Shown: piece by piece, positions 26,278-36,196 of the stretch | Layout of the letters: each line of letters begins with the position of its first letter | Numbering within the stretch: the first letter of the stretch is position 1 | Source: Pseudomonadota bacterium | GTDB lineage: Bacteria > Desulfobacterota > Binatia > Binatales > Binataceae | Length of the DNA: 64,000 nt | Reading direction: 5' to 3' | NCBI GenBank assembly: GCA_021325355.1 | Contig: JAJPHI010000024.1 | Location: forward strand, 36,821-100,820 | Notes under the pieces: model-generated | What the model saw: only the letters and a program-made list of their open reading frames with translations | What the model was told of the DNA's origin: nothing | The model's database searches: none | Program-made: the position numbers and the translations under genes

Positions 26278-29200
26278 TCAAACCATCAGCACGATGCCGC
26301 GCGCGCGGCTGGCCGTGGCGCGGGCGATGGCGGTGGTATAAATCGCCACTTGCGCGCGATACTCGTCAAGGCGATCGCCCAGATCGGCGTCGGTCTTGAA
26401 GTCAATCACGGTCCAGACTGGCGCACCGTCGGCGTCCGTTTCGAGAAAAGCCAGGTCCGTCACGCCCTCGACCAGGGTTCCGTCGGCAAGCCGCATAACC
26501 AGCGGCGTTTCGCGCCGCAGCTTCGATGCTGCAGCGGCACGCCGCAGGATCGGCGCGGCCAGTGCAACGGTGACCGCTGCCGTCGCCGCCTCGACCTCCT
26601 CAGCCGGGGCGCCGAGGGCGCGCGCCAGAAAGTTCGCGGCCGCGCGGATCTGCGCCGCATCGGCGTCGAGCGGCACGCGCGCGAGCAGCGCATGGACCAG
26701 TGAGCCGAAGCGCGGACCCCGCGGGCGCTCACGCGACCGCTCGAGCTCAATTACCTCAACTGCCGCTGCCGCCGCCGTGATCGGTAGCGCGCCAGCGGCG
26801 GCGGTTGCGGTCGCGGTCGTCACGCGCAGCGACGGCGCCGCGCCGGCCGCCAGCAGCGTCTCGCTCTCGCGCCGCCAGTTCTGATACTCGAGCTTGCCGG
26901 CCTCCGAGCGGCCATTCGCTTCATCGGCCTGGAGAATGACCGTTTGCCGCAGCCCCATGGTCTCGCGCACGTCGAGCCGCAGGAGGGCCGGATCCCACCA
27001 GACCACGCGATGGTCACCGCGCTCGGGCTGATGCAAACCCGGCGCAACCCCGGGCCCGCAATTCACCGCTTCCGGTGGTCGTACACCGGCCAGGTCGCTG
27101 CGAAACTCGGGACATCCAGGAGCCGACCGCGCCAGCGGAACCAAACCCTGGTCAGGAGCGGGGTAGATCACCGGGGCCAGGCGGCCGAGCCAGCCCTGGC
27201 GGCGTTCATCGGCGACCGCCGGGATAATCAGGAGATCCCGCGCCCGCGTCGTGGCGACATAGAGCAGGCGAATCGCTTCCTCCTCGTCGCGGCGATTGGC
27301 CTCGACCTGATGGTCGAGCAACTGGCGGGCGCGCGCACCCGCAAGCACCTGGACACACAGACGGGCCTGCGGCTCGACGTAACGGACCGCATCGCGCGTC
27401 TCGTTACACGTCAGATCGGCGAGCATCACGACCGGAAATTCGAGGCCTTTGGCGCTGTGGACCGTCATGATGCGCACGCCTTCGGTGCCGTCTTCGACGA
27501 CCGGGCTATCGCCGGCCTCCTCGCGTTCGGCGCGCGCTTCGAGCAAATCGATAAAGCCGCGCAGCGAAGTCGCTCCGCTGCTTTCGTAGCGCCGCGCTGA
27601 GTCCATCAGCCGGCGCAGATTAGCGAGCGCCTGTTCGCCGGTCGGCCAGTTGGCGATTCCGGCGTGCGCGCGCGTGGCTGCGAGCAATCGGCCGATGGTT
27701 TCGGCAGCCGGACGGCGATTGCGGCCGCGATGGAGTTCGCGCAGCACGGTCAGCGCGTCACGGACTTCGGCCAGATCCGCAGGTATCGCGGAGGGCAGGG
27801 GGCGGAACGGATGGAGCGAACCGAAGGTGTGGCGAAAATTGAGCAGGGCGCCATCACTCAGGGCGAAGAACGGTCCGCGCAAGGTCGCATAAACGCTGAA
27901 TTCGTCGTCGGGCCGTTCGATCGCGTTCAGCGCATTACGAACCGCCTCGACCTCTTCACGCTGATGGAAGGAACCGCCGCGCACCAGGACATGCTCGAGA
28001 TGGCGCGCTTCGAGGGCGCGCACATAGGCGCGGGTCATGTCCTGCGCACGACCGCCGCGCCAGCTACTCAGGCGGCGGAAGAGCAGGCAGATGTGCCGAG
28101 GACGAATCGGCACGCGCCGGTCGGGTTGATCGCGCTCGGCGACGGTCCAGCCGCTCTCTTTCACCAGCCATTCGATATAGGCGGCTGCCGCCTCGGGCAG
28201 CGATTCCTCGATGCTCCAGTCGGTGATTCGGCCAATTTTGCTGTAGGGATGCGGAACCGGCAGGACGACGATCGCGGGTTGCGCGGCGAATTCGCTGCGG
28301 TACGGTTGCAGCGGCGCGTAGGCCGGATGGGTCTCGCTCTCGACCGGCATCAGCGGCGCGAAGGCATGGTTGACGAGAGTCTGGATTGCCGGGACGGCGC
28401 GGAAGCTCACGCTCAAGTGTTCGACGGCGGCGCCGTGCGCGCACAGATGCTGCTTGATCTCCTGATAGAGCGCGACGTCGGCGCGCCGAAACCGGTAGAT
28501 CGATTGTTTCGGGTCGCCGACAACAAAAAGCTTGCCGGGCACCGGAATCGCCGCACGCCAGTCCGCGACCGCCGCGTTGTCGGCCGCCAGCAGCATCAGG
28601 ATTTCGGCCTGGAGCGGATCGGTATCCTGGAATTCGTCGACGAAGATATGGCTGAAACGGCCCTGCAGTTCGGCGCGAACGTCGGCATGGTCGCGCACCA
28701 GATTGCGCGTCAGCAGAAGCAGGTCGAGGAAGTCGAGCCGCCCGGCGCGCCGTTTGGCTTCGTCGTAATAGTCGACTACGGGCCATAATTCGTCGCGCAG
28801 CAGCGGCGCCAGGTTGGCGCCCGCCCGTTCGCGAAATTCTTCAAGGCGGCGGCGGAGATCATCGCGCCGTGCGAGGGCTTCGACGCGGGTCATGGTGCCG
28901 AATTGATCGCCGAATCCCTTCCAGCGCCAATGACCCTGATTGCCCGCCAGCAGGCGGATAAGCGTGTCTTCAAGGATATCGTAATCGCGCGGTTGCACCG
29001 CCTCGAGTCGGATAGCTTCGCGCACCGGGCGCGCCAGTTGGGCGAAGGCGCGGCGCAGCCAGTCCCGCTCGTCAGCGGAGGCGGCAAGGTCATCGGCGGC
29101 GAGAATGTCGTCAACGAGCGCATCAATCGCCGCGCAACGATCGAACTCCTCGGGACGCCACGGCGCGTCGAAATCACGCCATTCGACCAGCGTGCGCGCC

Positions 29201-29787
29201 GCGGCGGCGAGCAGCGGCCGCGGACCGTCGCGATCGGCCAGCTCGCGGCGTCGCAGAATTCGCGTCAGGGCCGGCCCCGGTGCGGCGAGGGCTTCGGCAA
29301 ACCAGCGCTCGAATGCGGCTTCAAACAGCATCCGCGCGTTTTCCTCCGGCGCGATTTCGAACACCGGATCAAGCCCGGCGGCGATCGGCCATTCGCGCAG
29401 CAGGTCGGCGCAAAAGGAATGGATGGTGCCGATATGAGCCTCTTCGAGTTGCTCCAGCGCCCCGTCGAGGCGGGCGCGGGCGGCCGCGTCGAGACGCTGC
29501 GTGTCATGACGGCCGCTTTCGATTTCGGCGCGCAGGCGCAGTTTCAGCTCGCCAGCAGCCTTCTCCGTGAAGGTGACCGCGACGATCCGGTTGAGCTCCG
29601 TCAGGCCGCCCGCAATCACGGCGACGATGCGGCTGACGAGCGCAGTGGTCTTGCCGGTGCCGGCCGCCGCCTCGATGATGAGGGTCGAGCGGAGGTCTTC
29701 GCGGATGCGCGCGCGCACCCGGTCATCGGCAAGCGTTGCGTCCGGCATCATCGGCGCACGATCGGTCATCAGCGCAAGATCGCTCAT
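26278..29787 (-). CDS. addA: AddA-like helicase-nuclease (UvrD/RecB superfamily)
   Basis: A 1169-residue superfamily 1A helicase with a C-terminal nuclease, the AddA subunit of the AddAB double-strand-break resection complex. Walker A is A-A-A-G-T-G-K-T (about 40-47), with motif Ia V-T-F-T-E-K-A-A, Walker B F-V-D-E-F-Q-D-T-D, motif III V-G-D-P-K-Q-S-I-Y-R-F-R-R-A-D and motif V T-V-H-S-A-K-G-L-E-F. The PD-(D/E)XK nuclease is at the end (E-G-V-T-D-L-A-F at about 1107-1114, V-I-D-F-K-T-D at about 1127-1133). The start overlaps the AddB stop by 4 bases (ATGA). Confidence 0.93.
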   Translation of the reverse strand: MSDLALMTDRAPMMPDATLADDRVRARIREDLRSTLIIEAAAGTGKTTALVSRIVAVIAGGLTELNRIVAVTFTEKAAGELKLRLRAEIESGRHDTQRLDAAARARLDGALEQLEEAHIGTIHSFCADLLREWPIAAGLDPVFEIAPEENARMLFEAAFERWFAEALAAPGPALTRILRRRELADRDGPRPLLAAAARTLVEWRDFDAPWRPEEFDRCAAIDALVDDILAADDLAASADERDWLRRAFAQLARPVREAIRLEAVQPRDYDILEDTLIRLLAGNQGHWRWKGFGDQFGTMTRVEALARRDDLRRRLEEFRERAGANLAPLLRDELWPVVDYYDEAKRRAGRLDFLDLLLLTRNLVRDHADVRAELQGRFSHIFVDEFQDTDPLQAEILMLLAADNAAVADWRAAIPVPGKLFVVGDPKQSIYRFRRADVALYQEIKQHLCAHGAAVEHLSVSFRAVPAIQTLVNHAFAPLMPVESETHPAYAPLQPYRSEFAAQPAIVVLPVPHPYSKIGRITDWSIEESLPEAAAAYIEWLVKESGWTVAERDQPDRRVPIRPRHICLLFRRLSSWRGGRAQDMTRAYVRALEARHLEHVLVRGGSFHQREEVEAVRNALNAIERPDDEFSVYATLRGPFFALSDGALLNFRHTFGSLHPFRPLPSAIPADLAEVRDALTVLRELHRGRNRRPAAETIGRLLAATRAHAGIANWPTGEQALANLRRLMDSARRYESSGATSLRGFIDLLEARAEREEAGDSPVVEDGTEGVRIMTVHSAKGLEFPVVMLADLTCNETRDAVRYVEPQARLCVQVLAGARARQLLDHQVEANRRDEEEAIRLLYVATTRARDLLIIPAVADERRQGWLGRLAPVIYPAPDQGLVPLARSAPGCPEFRSDLAGVRPPEAVNCGPGVAPGLHQPERGDHRVVWWDPALLRLDVRETMGLRQTVILQADEANGRSEAGKLEYQNWRRESETLLAAGAAPSLRVTTATATAAAGALPITAAAAAVEVIELERSRERPRGPRFGSLVHALLARVPLDADAAQIRAAANFLARALGAPAEEVEAATAAVTVALAAPILRRAAAASKLRRETPLVMRLADGTLVEGVTDLAFLETDADGAPVWTVIDFKTDADLGDRLDEYRAQVAIYTTAIARATASRARGIVLMV

Positions 29788-32700
29788 GGGCGGGCGCGCA
29801 GTCGGTCGAGGTCAGCCAGGCGCTGCTGGGCGCCGCCGGTTTCACGCTTGTAACGGATCCGCCGCTGCTCGTAGGGTCCGCAGAGCAGACGGTAATCGCA
29901 GAAATCGCATTCGCCCGTATCCGGCGCGGCGGGTAGGAAGCCTTCGCGCAGGGCTTTGCCAATCACTTCGGCAAGCAGCGCAATCGCCTCGCGCGCGGTC
30001 TCATCGAGCGGCACCACACGCTCTTCGTAGCCGCCGGCAGCGGTACAGTAATAGAGCCGACCGCCGACGACGCGCTCGGTCAGCAGACGCTCGGCGGCGA
30101 GCGCGTAGAGCACCGGCTGCAGCACCTTGCCGCCGCCGATGACCAGTCCCTTTGGGGCGCGCACCTTGCCGGTCTTGTAATCGGTTACACGTAGTCCGTC
30201 GGGACCGCGTTCGATCAGATCGATCGCCCCGCGCAGCCGCAAACCCGCCTCGAGCGCAACCGCCTCGGCAACGCTGGCCGGATCGCGCTGCCGACGATCG
30301 CTCAGCCCGAAAGACAGCTCGAAGCGTTCGGGACAGTAATGCGGTTCCTCTTCGGCCATCCGGCGCAGCCATTCGCGAAGGTCGGCGCGCAGCGAATCGA
30401 TGCCGTCCAGCCAGACGCGCTCGATGGCCGGGGCGAGTTCATCGCAGGCGCGCGCGGCAACCTCGCTCAGGCAACGCTCGAGCACCGCATAGCCTTCATC
30501 GAGAGTGGCGCGCGATAGCGGCAGCCGGCCGGCCGCGCGCAGCGCCGACAGCGTCTCGAACTGCGCTTCGTGGCAGAGGCTGCCGCGCGTCAACGGATCG
30601 ATCGCTTCAAGCGCGGCAATCTCGTCGCGCGGGCTCAGACGGACGATCGCCTGCAGGTAAAACCGATACGGGCAGGCGGCGAAGTGCTGCAGAGCGGTAC
30701 CGGAGTAAGCACGCGCGTCCAGTTGATGAACCGCGAGCGCGGCGCGCTCGGCGTCGGTCGGATCCACCAGGCCGTCGTTGCGGGTCCATCGATGAAGCCA
30801 GCGCCGGGCGCGGGCGCGCAAGGCGCGGCCCAGATGCGGATTGGTGTCGAGCAGATAATGCGCCGCTCCGAGCACGCGATCGCCGGGCTCTTCAGCAATC
30901 CGGTCGAGGACCGCCAAATCGAATTCCGCCTCGTCGATCGCCTCGAGGGGCGATTCGGGTGCCGGCCAGCCGAGGCGCGCGCGCGATTCGCCGGCCGCGC
31001 GTCGCGCCAGTTCGTCAAAACCGGGCAGCTCGCCTTCGGCCGCGCGGAGGATTTCGAGAGCATAGAATGACGGCACGCGCGGGCGGCCCTGATCGAGGTC
31101 CATGCGCGGATAGGAGAGCATCACGCGCGTGCGCGCCGCTCCAATCGCCAGCGCGAGCGCGAGGCGCTCGGCGGCGGCCCGATCCTCCTGCGTGCGCAGG
31201 CACGGGTTCAAGCGGCGGCGGGCGGCGTCGGGCAGCAACGGATCGCCGCCCAGCTTCTGCGGCAGAATCCGTTCGGCGAGACCCGGGACAATCACCAACT
31301 CAAACTCAAGGCCGCGAGCCAGAGCGGTCGGCGCGACGAAGACGGCGCCATAGCGGCGCGCTGCGGGCGGACGCTCGAGGCGTCCCATCCGCTCGCTCAG
31401 CACGATCCGGACTTCATCGAGCGTGATGCCGCCGACAGGGGCCATCGGCTCGAGCTCGGCCAGCGCGGCGAGCACCGGCGCGCGATCGCGGACCGCGAGC
31501 GCAACCAGCGCGCGCAGATGGGTCAGCCAGTCTCCCCACGTGCCAGTGGTCGGCAGCCCGGCCAGATGATCAATCACCGGAAGCGCGAAATCGCGCAGAT
31601 GCGCGAGATCGACCATCGCGCGGTCGAGCGCGTGTGCGCGCGCATCGTCTTCGTCGAGCTCGCGGCGCCGCAGCCGCAGCTCGTGCTCGAGACCCTCAAG
31701 TCGCCCGCGCCAGCGCGCATGGCCGTGGATGACCGCGGCGTCGAGCAGCACCCGCTCCCATCGCCACGGCGCGCGCGTCGAGCCGTCCAGCGTGGGCGAC
31801 GGTTCTTCCTCCGCGGGCGGGGTCGGCGGCGGATCCGCGGCCAGCCTCCGAGGATCGGGCATGAACTCGGGCTCGGGTGGCACGAAGAACGCGGGCTCGC
31901 TCGCGGCGGCATCCGGCGTCGGGACCTGCGCCAGCGACAGGTACTCGGCAAAGCGACGGGCGGAGAAGTTTTCGGCGGCACAACTCAACAGCGCAAGTAA
32001 CGCGCGGCCGCCTGGTTCCGGCCGGATCGTTCCGCGAGCGAACCAGGCCGGAATCGACGCGCGGGCAAAGGCCTCCTCCAGCAACGCGGTATAGCGGGCG
32101 GGAGCATGGAGCAGGACGGCGATTTGATCGAACGGCGTGCCGCGACGGGCGGCGTCGCGGATGCATCGCGCGATTTCGACACATTCCTGCATCTCGCCGG
32201 CGGCCGAAGTAACACTGATCGAGTCATCGAGCCTGGCGCGCTCGAGAGTCGCCCGGTCAAACAGGAAGCGTTGCACGCGCGCGAGCGAATTCTGCGGCCT
32301 CATCGGTTCCGGCGCGCATTCGGAAACCGGGCTGCGCAGGGCGTCGCGCAGAAAGGCGCGCGACCGCCGGTCCGCGATCGGCAGTGTCGCCAGCAGCGAC
32401 GGCGCACGATCGGCCAGCGCCGCAATCAGGTCACGCTCGAGAACGTTATCCACGGCGCAATCGAGGAGCAGCGTCGGTACCGCGATGAGCTCCGGGATGG
32501 CGCGCTCCTCCTCGATTGCCGCGATCGCGGCCGCGAAGATCGCCGCGCGATCGGCGAGGCCCGCCTCGCGCAGTTGGAGCTGAAGCTGAGCGAAGGTCGC
32601 GGCCAGCGCCGATCCATAGACACCAAGCTCTTCCAGCCGATCGAACGAGCATCGCGCCTCAGCCAGTTCGCTGTAAGTGGCGGCGAGCGCGCGCGGCAAT

Positions 32701-33050
32701 CCCGGCAGCTTGCGCACTGCCGCCAGCGCGTCGAGTCGTCTCTCCTGTTCGAGCGTGAAGAGGGCGCGGGCCGCGACCGCCTGCATGCCCAGATCGCTCA
32801 CATAGCTGCGTCCGGCGCTCGCCGTCTGCTCGGCTGCCAGCAGGCCGGCCAAATGGTTGAGCGTCAACCGATGGATGGCGAAGACCGCGCCTTTACCGGC
32901 GGCCACGGAGCGCACGAGATCGTCGGCGGCGGCCAGGCTATGTGCAAGCACCAACGTCGGCGTCCCGGGCGTGATCGCTTCCAGCCATGAGCGCGCGCGG
33001 CCGAGGCGATCGGCGGCGCAGGCGGAGACAACGATCTCGCGTACAGACAT
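29784..33050 (-). CDS. addB: AddB-like nuclease subunit with iron-sulfur staple
   Basis: A 1088-residue partner of AddA. The N-terminal part is an inactivated helicase fold without a Walker A, as in the RecC-like AddB of many Gram-negative bacteria. The C-terminal PD-(D/E)XK nuclease carries G-A-I-D-L-I and V-T-D-Y-K-T-G. Four cysteines fit the AddB [4Fe-4S] staple: Cys793 (F-A-A-C-P-Y-R-F-Y) before the nuclease, and C1048-x2-C1051-x5-C1057 after it. The ATG at 33050 is preferred; a GTG at 33083 would add 11 residues. It is the first gene of the minus-strand addB-addA operon. Confidence 0.9.
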   Translation of the reverse strand: MSVREIVVSACAADRLGRARSWLEAITPGTPTLVLAHSLAAADDLVRSVAAGKGAVFAIHRLTLNHLAGLLAAEQTASAGRSYVSDLGMQAVAARALFTLEQERRLDALAAVRKLPGLPRALAATYSELAEARCSFDRLEELGVYGSALAATFAQLQLQLREAGLADRAAIFAAAIAAIEEERAIPELIAVPTLLLDCAVDNVLERDLIAALADRAPSLLATLPIADRRSRAFLRDALRSPVSECAPEPMRPQNSLARVQRFLFDRATLERARLDDSISVTSAAGEMQECVEIARCIRDAARRGTPFDQIAVLLHAPARYTALLEEAFARASIPAWFARGTIRPEPGGRALLALLSCAAENFSARRFAEYLSLAQVPTPDAAASEPAFFVPPEPEFMPDPRRLAADPPPTPPAEEEPSPTLDGSTRAPWRWERVLLDAAVIHGHARWRGRLEGLEHELRLRRRELDEDDARAHALDRAMVDLAHLRDFALPVIDHLAGLPTTGTWGDWLTHLRALVALAVRDRAPVLAALAELEPMAPVGGITLDEVRIVLSERMGRLERPPAARRYGAVFVAPTALARGLEFELVIVPGLAERILPQKLGGDPLLPDAARRRLNPCLRTQEDRAAAERLALALAIGAARTRVMLSYPRMDLDQGRPRVPSFYALEILRAAEGELPGFDELARRAAGESRARLGWPAPESPLEAIDEAEFDLAVLDRIAEEPGDRVLGAAHYLLDTNPHLGRALRARARRWLHRWTRNDGLVDPTDAERAALAVHQLDARAYSGTALQHFAACPYRFYLQAIVRLSPRDEIAALEAIDPLTRGSLCHEAQFETLSALRAAGRLPLSRATLDEGYAVLERCLSEVAARACDELAPAIERVWLDGIDSLRADLREWLRRMAEEEPHYCPERFELSFGLSDRRQRDPASVAEAVALEAGLRLRGAIDLIERGPDGLRVTDYKTGKVRAPKGLVIGGGKVLQPVLYALAAERLLTERVVGGRLYYCTAAGGYEERVVPLDETAREAIALLAEVIGKALREGFLPAAPDTGECDFCDYRLLCGPYEQRRIRYKRETGGAQQRLADLDRLRARP

Positions 33051-33129
33051 CTTTGGACGACAGATGATCGTCCGCTTACGCACGCGGCGTGCGCAAGAGA
33101 CTCGTCAATTTTCCGTCAACAGGCGCGGC

Positions 33130-33972
33130 TTAGCCGATTAGCCAGACCGGATCGCCGACGCGGACGCGGCCCGGCGCGCCGACTGCGGCAAACACGCCCA
33201 GCCGCGCGTTATGATGCTGCGCCGCGGCTCGGAGGATGCGCAGGTCGCGCGGCAGGGCGCCCTGCTGATGGGTGGTCATGACGCAGCGCAGCGCCGGTTG
33301 CAGGTTAGTCACGCGCGCCCCCTCCCCTACCCCGAGCTCGCCATCGAGCCATTCGTCTTCGGCAAAGCGATCGCCCTCCGCGCCGTCATCCACCACGATA
33401 TTGGGCCGGAAGCGGCGCGCGTCGACCTGAGCATCGGCGCCGATGAGCCGCCGCAGATGGGCAAGCGTCGAGGTGGCAAGCAGGTGGACCGCCGCCGAAT
33501 CGTGAAAGCTGCCGTAGCGCAGCCCGAAGCTGTCGGGCATGGTCGCCGCGGTGAACTGCGGCATCACGCGTTCGACGCCGACGTCGCCGAAAATGGTCTG
33601 CGGATCGATCTCGCCGCGCGAATGCTCATCCGCGCGCGAGCGTTCGAGCTTCACCGATCGACCGAGAACGCGCGAGACAGCCGCCGAAGCATCGGCGTGC
33701 TCGGCGCTGATTACGCTGCCATCGGGCAGAGTGATGGTGACCGATGGCAAGGCGTTTGCGGTCGGGACGGCGGCATAGGCCGCGCGGAACTCGAACAACT
33801 TCGGCGATTTTTTGGCCGTAGCGATGCGGCCGTTGGCCTCGCGCAAGGCCCAGGCACGGTCGCCGACCACACCATCTGCGGCGATGACCAGCTCGTCGAC
33901 CTGTTCGCCGAGCATCGACTTTACCGGATAGCGATAGAGCTGCTTGACGATGCCAATTTGCCGCTGCGCCAT
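33130..33972 (-). CDS. MOSC domain protein (copy 1)
   Basis: A 280-residue protein with the MOSC N-terminal beta-barrel domain (I-G-I-V-K-Q-L-Y-R-Y-P-V-K-S-M, then G-V-V-G-D-R-A-W-A-L) and the C-terminal MOSC domain with R-F-R-P-N-I-V-V-D. The conserved cysteine in L-R-C-V-M-T-T-H normally binds the molybdenum cofactor sulfur. Such proteins reduce N-hydroxylated compounds (YcbX/mARC type) or handle Moco sulfuration. It is directly downstream of a paralogue on the same strand, 20 bases apart. The ATG at 33972 begins the family N terminus. Confidence 0.88.
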   Translation of the reverse strand: MAQRQIGIVKQLYRYPVKSMLGEQVDELVIAADGVVGDRAWALREANGRIATAKKSPKLFEFRAAYAAVPTANALPSVTITLPDGSVISAEHADASAAVSRVLGRSVKLERSRADEHSRGEIDPQTIFGDVGVERVMPQFTAATMPDSFGLRYGSFHDSAAVHLLATSTLAHLRRLIGADAQVDARRFRPNIVVDDGAEGDRFAEDEWLDGELGVGEGARVTNLQPALRCVMTTHQQGALPRDLRILRAAAQHHNARLGVFAAVGAPGRVRVGDPVWLIG

Positions 33973-33991
33973 GACCGACTCCGATCCCTCT

Positions 33992-34765
33992 CTAACACGA
34001 TAAGACGACGGGGTCGCCGAGACGAATCGAGCCGGATTCTCCAACTGCGGCGAAGACCCCGACGTAGGCATCATGATGCTGCGCGGCGGTGCGCAAAATT
34101 GACACGTCGCGCGGCAGATCCGGTTGCGGATGGGTCGTCATCACACAGCGGATCGCCGGGCGCATCCCGACAATTCTCACCCGCTCACCGACCACGAGTT
34201 CACCCTCGAGCCAGCGGTCTTCGATAAAGCCGTCGTGCTCCGCGCCGGTATCGATGTAAATATTGGCGCGGAAACGGCGGGGGTCAAAGTCGGCGGCGGG
34301 TCGCAGCTCGCGCAGATGGGCGAGCGTGCCGCTGGCAATCAGATGAAGCACGTCTTCATCGAAAAAGTCGCGCGCCGGTGGAAAGGCCTCGCCGCGCATG
34401 ATGGCTTCGAGATCGGCGGGGCTCAAACGTTCGCGGCGGACCGCTTCGAGACGAATTTCGCGCCCGAATATCGCGCTGAGCGCCTGATCCGTGAGCGGAT
34501 CGCCCGCGCGCATCGAGCGCCCATCGGGCAGCTCGAGATAGACCGTCGCCCCGCCGTCCGAGGATTCATAACGCGCGCCAAGCTGAAGCATCGCCGCCCA
34601 GATGCGCGCGCTCATGATGCCGCCGCGAGCGAGCTCACGCAGCGCCCATCGACGATCGCCGACGATGCCTCGTTCGTCAATCTGCGCTTCAGCCAGCGCT
34701 TCGCCGCGCAGCGATTTGACCGGGTACCGCCAGATGGCCTGCACCGTGCCAATCTGTCGCTGCAT
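33992..34765 (-). CDS. MOSC domain protein (copy 2)
   Basis: A 257-residue paralogue of the next gene. It shares R-Q-I-G-T-V-Q-A-I-W-R-Y-P-V-K-S-L at the start, G-I-V-G-D-R-R-W-A-L, R-F-R-A-N-I-Y-I-D and I-R-C-V-M-T-T-H with the putative cofactor cysteine. The A-A-Q-H-H-D-A-Y-V-G-V-F-A-A-V-G ending is nearly the same in both copies. It follows the DUF2231 gene by 11 bases, so three genes probably form one transcript. Substrate unknown. Confidence 0.88.
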   Translation of the reverse strand: MQRQIGTVQAIWRYPVKSLRGEALAEAQIDERGIVGDRRWALRELARGGIMSARIWAAMLQLGARYESSDGGATVYLELPDGRSMRAGDPLTDQALSAIFGREIRLEAVRRERLSPADLEAIMRGEAFPPARDFFDEDVLHLIASGTLAHLRELRPAADFDPRRFRANIYIDTGAEHDGFIEDRWLEGELVVGERVRIVGMRPAIRCVMTTHPQPDLPRDVSILRTAAQHHDAYVGVFAAVGESGSIRLGDPVVLSC

Positions 34766-34776
34766 CGTCGGCGTCC

Positions 34777-35502
34777 TTACAACGTCCGCGCTCCCGACGG
34801 ACTGGCCGATGCCGCGCCGGGTCCGGGCGGCGGATTGATCGGGGTTCCTGGTGAAGACTGCGATGAAGCCGATGCGGTCGCGGTCGGCGTCGCCGGCATC
34901 GCGGTTGCCGTCGGCGTCGGCTGCGCCGAGCTCGTCGGCGCGACCACCGTGGGAATTTCCGCCGGCGGCGGCGCGCTAGTTGACGGTTGCGGCGTCGGGC
35001 GGATGGTCGGCGCCGCATTCAGCATCGGTGCGGTTCCCACGCCGTAATCATAGACCAGATCGCCGCCCAGATCGCCCTGATAGAGCATGAAGGCAGCGGC
35101 GATAACCGCGAACAGCAGATAGAGCGGCCGCGACCTCGCGGCGAAATCGAAGAAGTGCAGGGCGAGACGCCACAGCGCCAGTACGACCAGCGCATACGCC
35201 AGCCAATGACCGACAAAAGCATGCCGACGGAGTAACTGCTTTGCCGGATCACTCAAATGGTCCCAGACGATGTCCGCGGCCCACCCGCCGGTGACTTTTG
35301 AAGCCATCGCGGCAAGTGCGCCGACGACCATCAGCGTGGTCGCCATCGAACGAATCCACCATCGCGTCGGGATGAGGCTCGCGACCAGATCAGCGAGGAC
35401 GGCGACGATTACCAAGGCGACGGTGAAATGGTCCACGACCGGATGGAGTCCGGCGTTCTGCAGCCAGTTGAGTACGCCCTGCATCAGGCCTCCGATGAGC
35501 AA
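34777..35502 (-). CDS. DUF2231-type membrane protein with Pro/Thr/Ser-rich tail
   Basis: A 241-residue protein with four hydrophobic helices in residues 1-150. It shows the DUF2231 pattern of an early H-P-V-V-D-H-F and the closing Y-Q-G-D-L-G-G-D-L-V-Y-D-Y-G-V-G. The C-terminal 85 residues are a disordered Pro/Ala/Thr/Ser-rich tail with no predicted fold. DUF2231 proteins are often near haem or cytochrome genes, but none is here. It is the first gene before the two MOSC paralogues. Confidence 0.8.
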   Translation of the reverse strand: MLIGGLMQGVLNWLQNAGLHPVVDHFTVALVIVAVLADLVASLIPTRWWIRSMATTLMVVGALAAMASKVTGGWAADIVWDHLSDPAKQLLRRHAFVGHWLAYALVVLALWRLALHFFDFAARSRPLYLLFAVIAAAFMLYQGDLGGDLVYDYGVGTAPMLNAAPTIRPTPQPSTSAPPPAEIPTVVAPTSSAQPTPTATAMPATPTATASASSQSSPGTPINPPPGPGAASASPSGARTL

Positions 35503-35616
35503 GAAATTGGCCGCTCAGTCCGCCACCGCGCGCTGGCTGATGCGGCTGAGTTGTTATCGCAAAGCGGCCCTCCGCACGCAATTCGTCGCGATCAAAGCCG
35601 GGCGGGGTCCTGCGAA

Positions 35617-36144
35617 CTACTTGAGGATCAGGGGGCAGCCGGCGACCATCAGGATAGCGCGCTCGGCATTTTGGGCGATCCGCTGGTTGGCCCAGCCGAG
35701 CAGATCGCGAAAGCGCCGGGCGAGCGGATTTTCCGGGACGATCGCCGATCCGACCTCACCGCTGACCATCACGGTGTGGAAGCGGGCGCGACGCGCGGCC
35801 GCTATCAGGCCGTCGACGCGCTGCAGGATCGGATCGTCGTCCAGCGCGCGTTCCATCAGGTTGGCGATCCAGAGCGTCAGGCAATCGATCACGACGATCG
35901 CCGCGCGATCGTCAATTTCGTCCAGCGCACGCGCGAGTGCGACCGGCTCTTCGACGGTGACGAAGCCGTCGCCGCGATCGCGTCGATGGCGCTCGATGCG
36001 ATCGGCAAATTCAGCATCGCGGGCTTCGGCCGTGGCCACGAAATAGCGACGTCCTGGCGGATAAGCGCCAGCCAGGGTCAGCGCGTAACTGCTCTTGCCG
36101 CTGCGCGCGCCGCCGGTAATCAGAGTGATGCGCGGATGCTCCAC
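35617..36144 (-). CDS. cobU: Adenosylcobinamide kinase / adenosylcobinamide-phosphate guanylyltransferase
   Basis: CobU phosphorylates adenosylcobinamide and then attaches GMP, in the nucleotide-loop assembly of vitamin B12. The 175-residue protein begins with the P-loop G-G-A-R-S-G-K-S (11-18). It also has the guanylylation-region helix E-R-H-R-R-D-R-G, the V-I-D-C-L-T-L-W strand (Walker B-like) and the V-S-G-E-V-G-S-A-I-V-P-E-N-P-L-A-R-R-F-R-D motif typical of CobU/CobP. The start is a GTG (36144). It is divergent from the B12 riboswitch and receptor. Confidence 0.93.
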   Translation of the reverse strand: MEHPRITLITGGARSGKSSYALTLAGAYPPGRRYFVATAEARDAEFADRIERHRRDRGDGFVTVEEPVALARALDEIDDRAAIVVIDCLTLWIANLMERALDDDPILQRVDGLIAAARRARFHTVMVSGEVGSAIVPENPLARRFRDLLGWANQRIAQNAERAILMVAGCPLILK

Positions 36145-36196
36145 CGGATCGTCAGTTTAGCAGATACCCACGCTTGACCACCCGGATGACTTCGCG

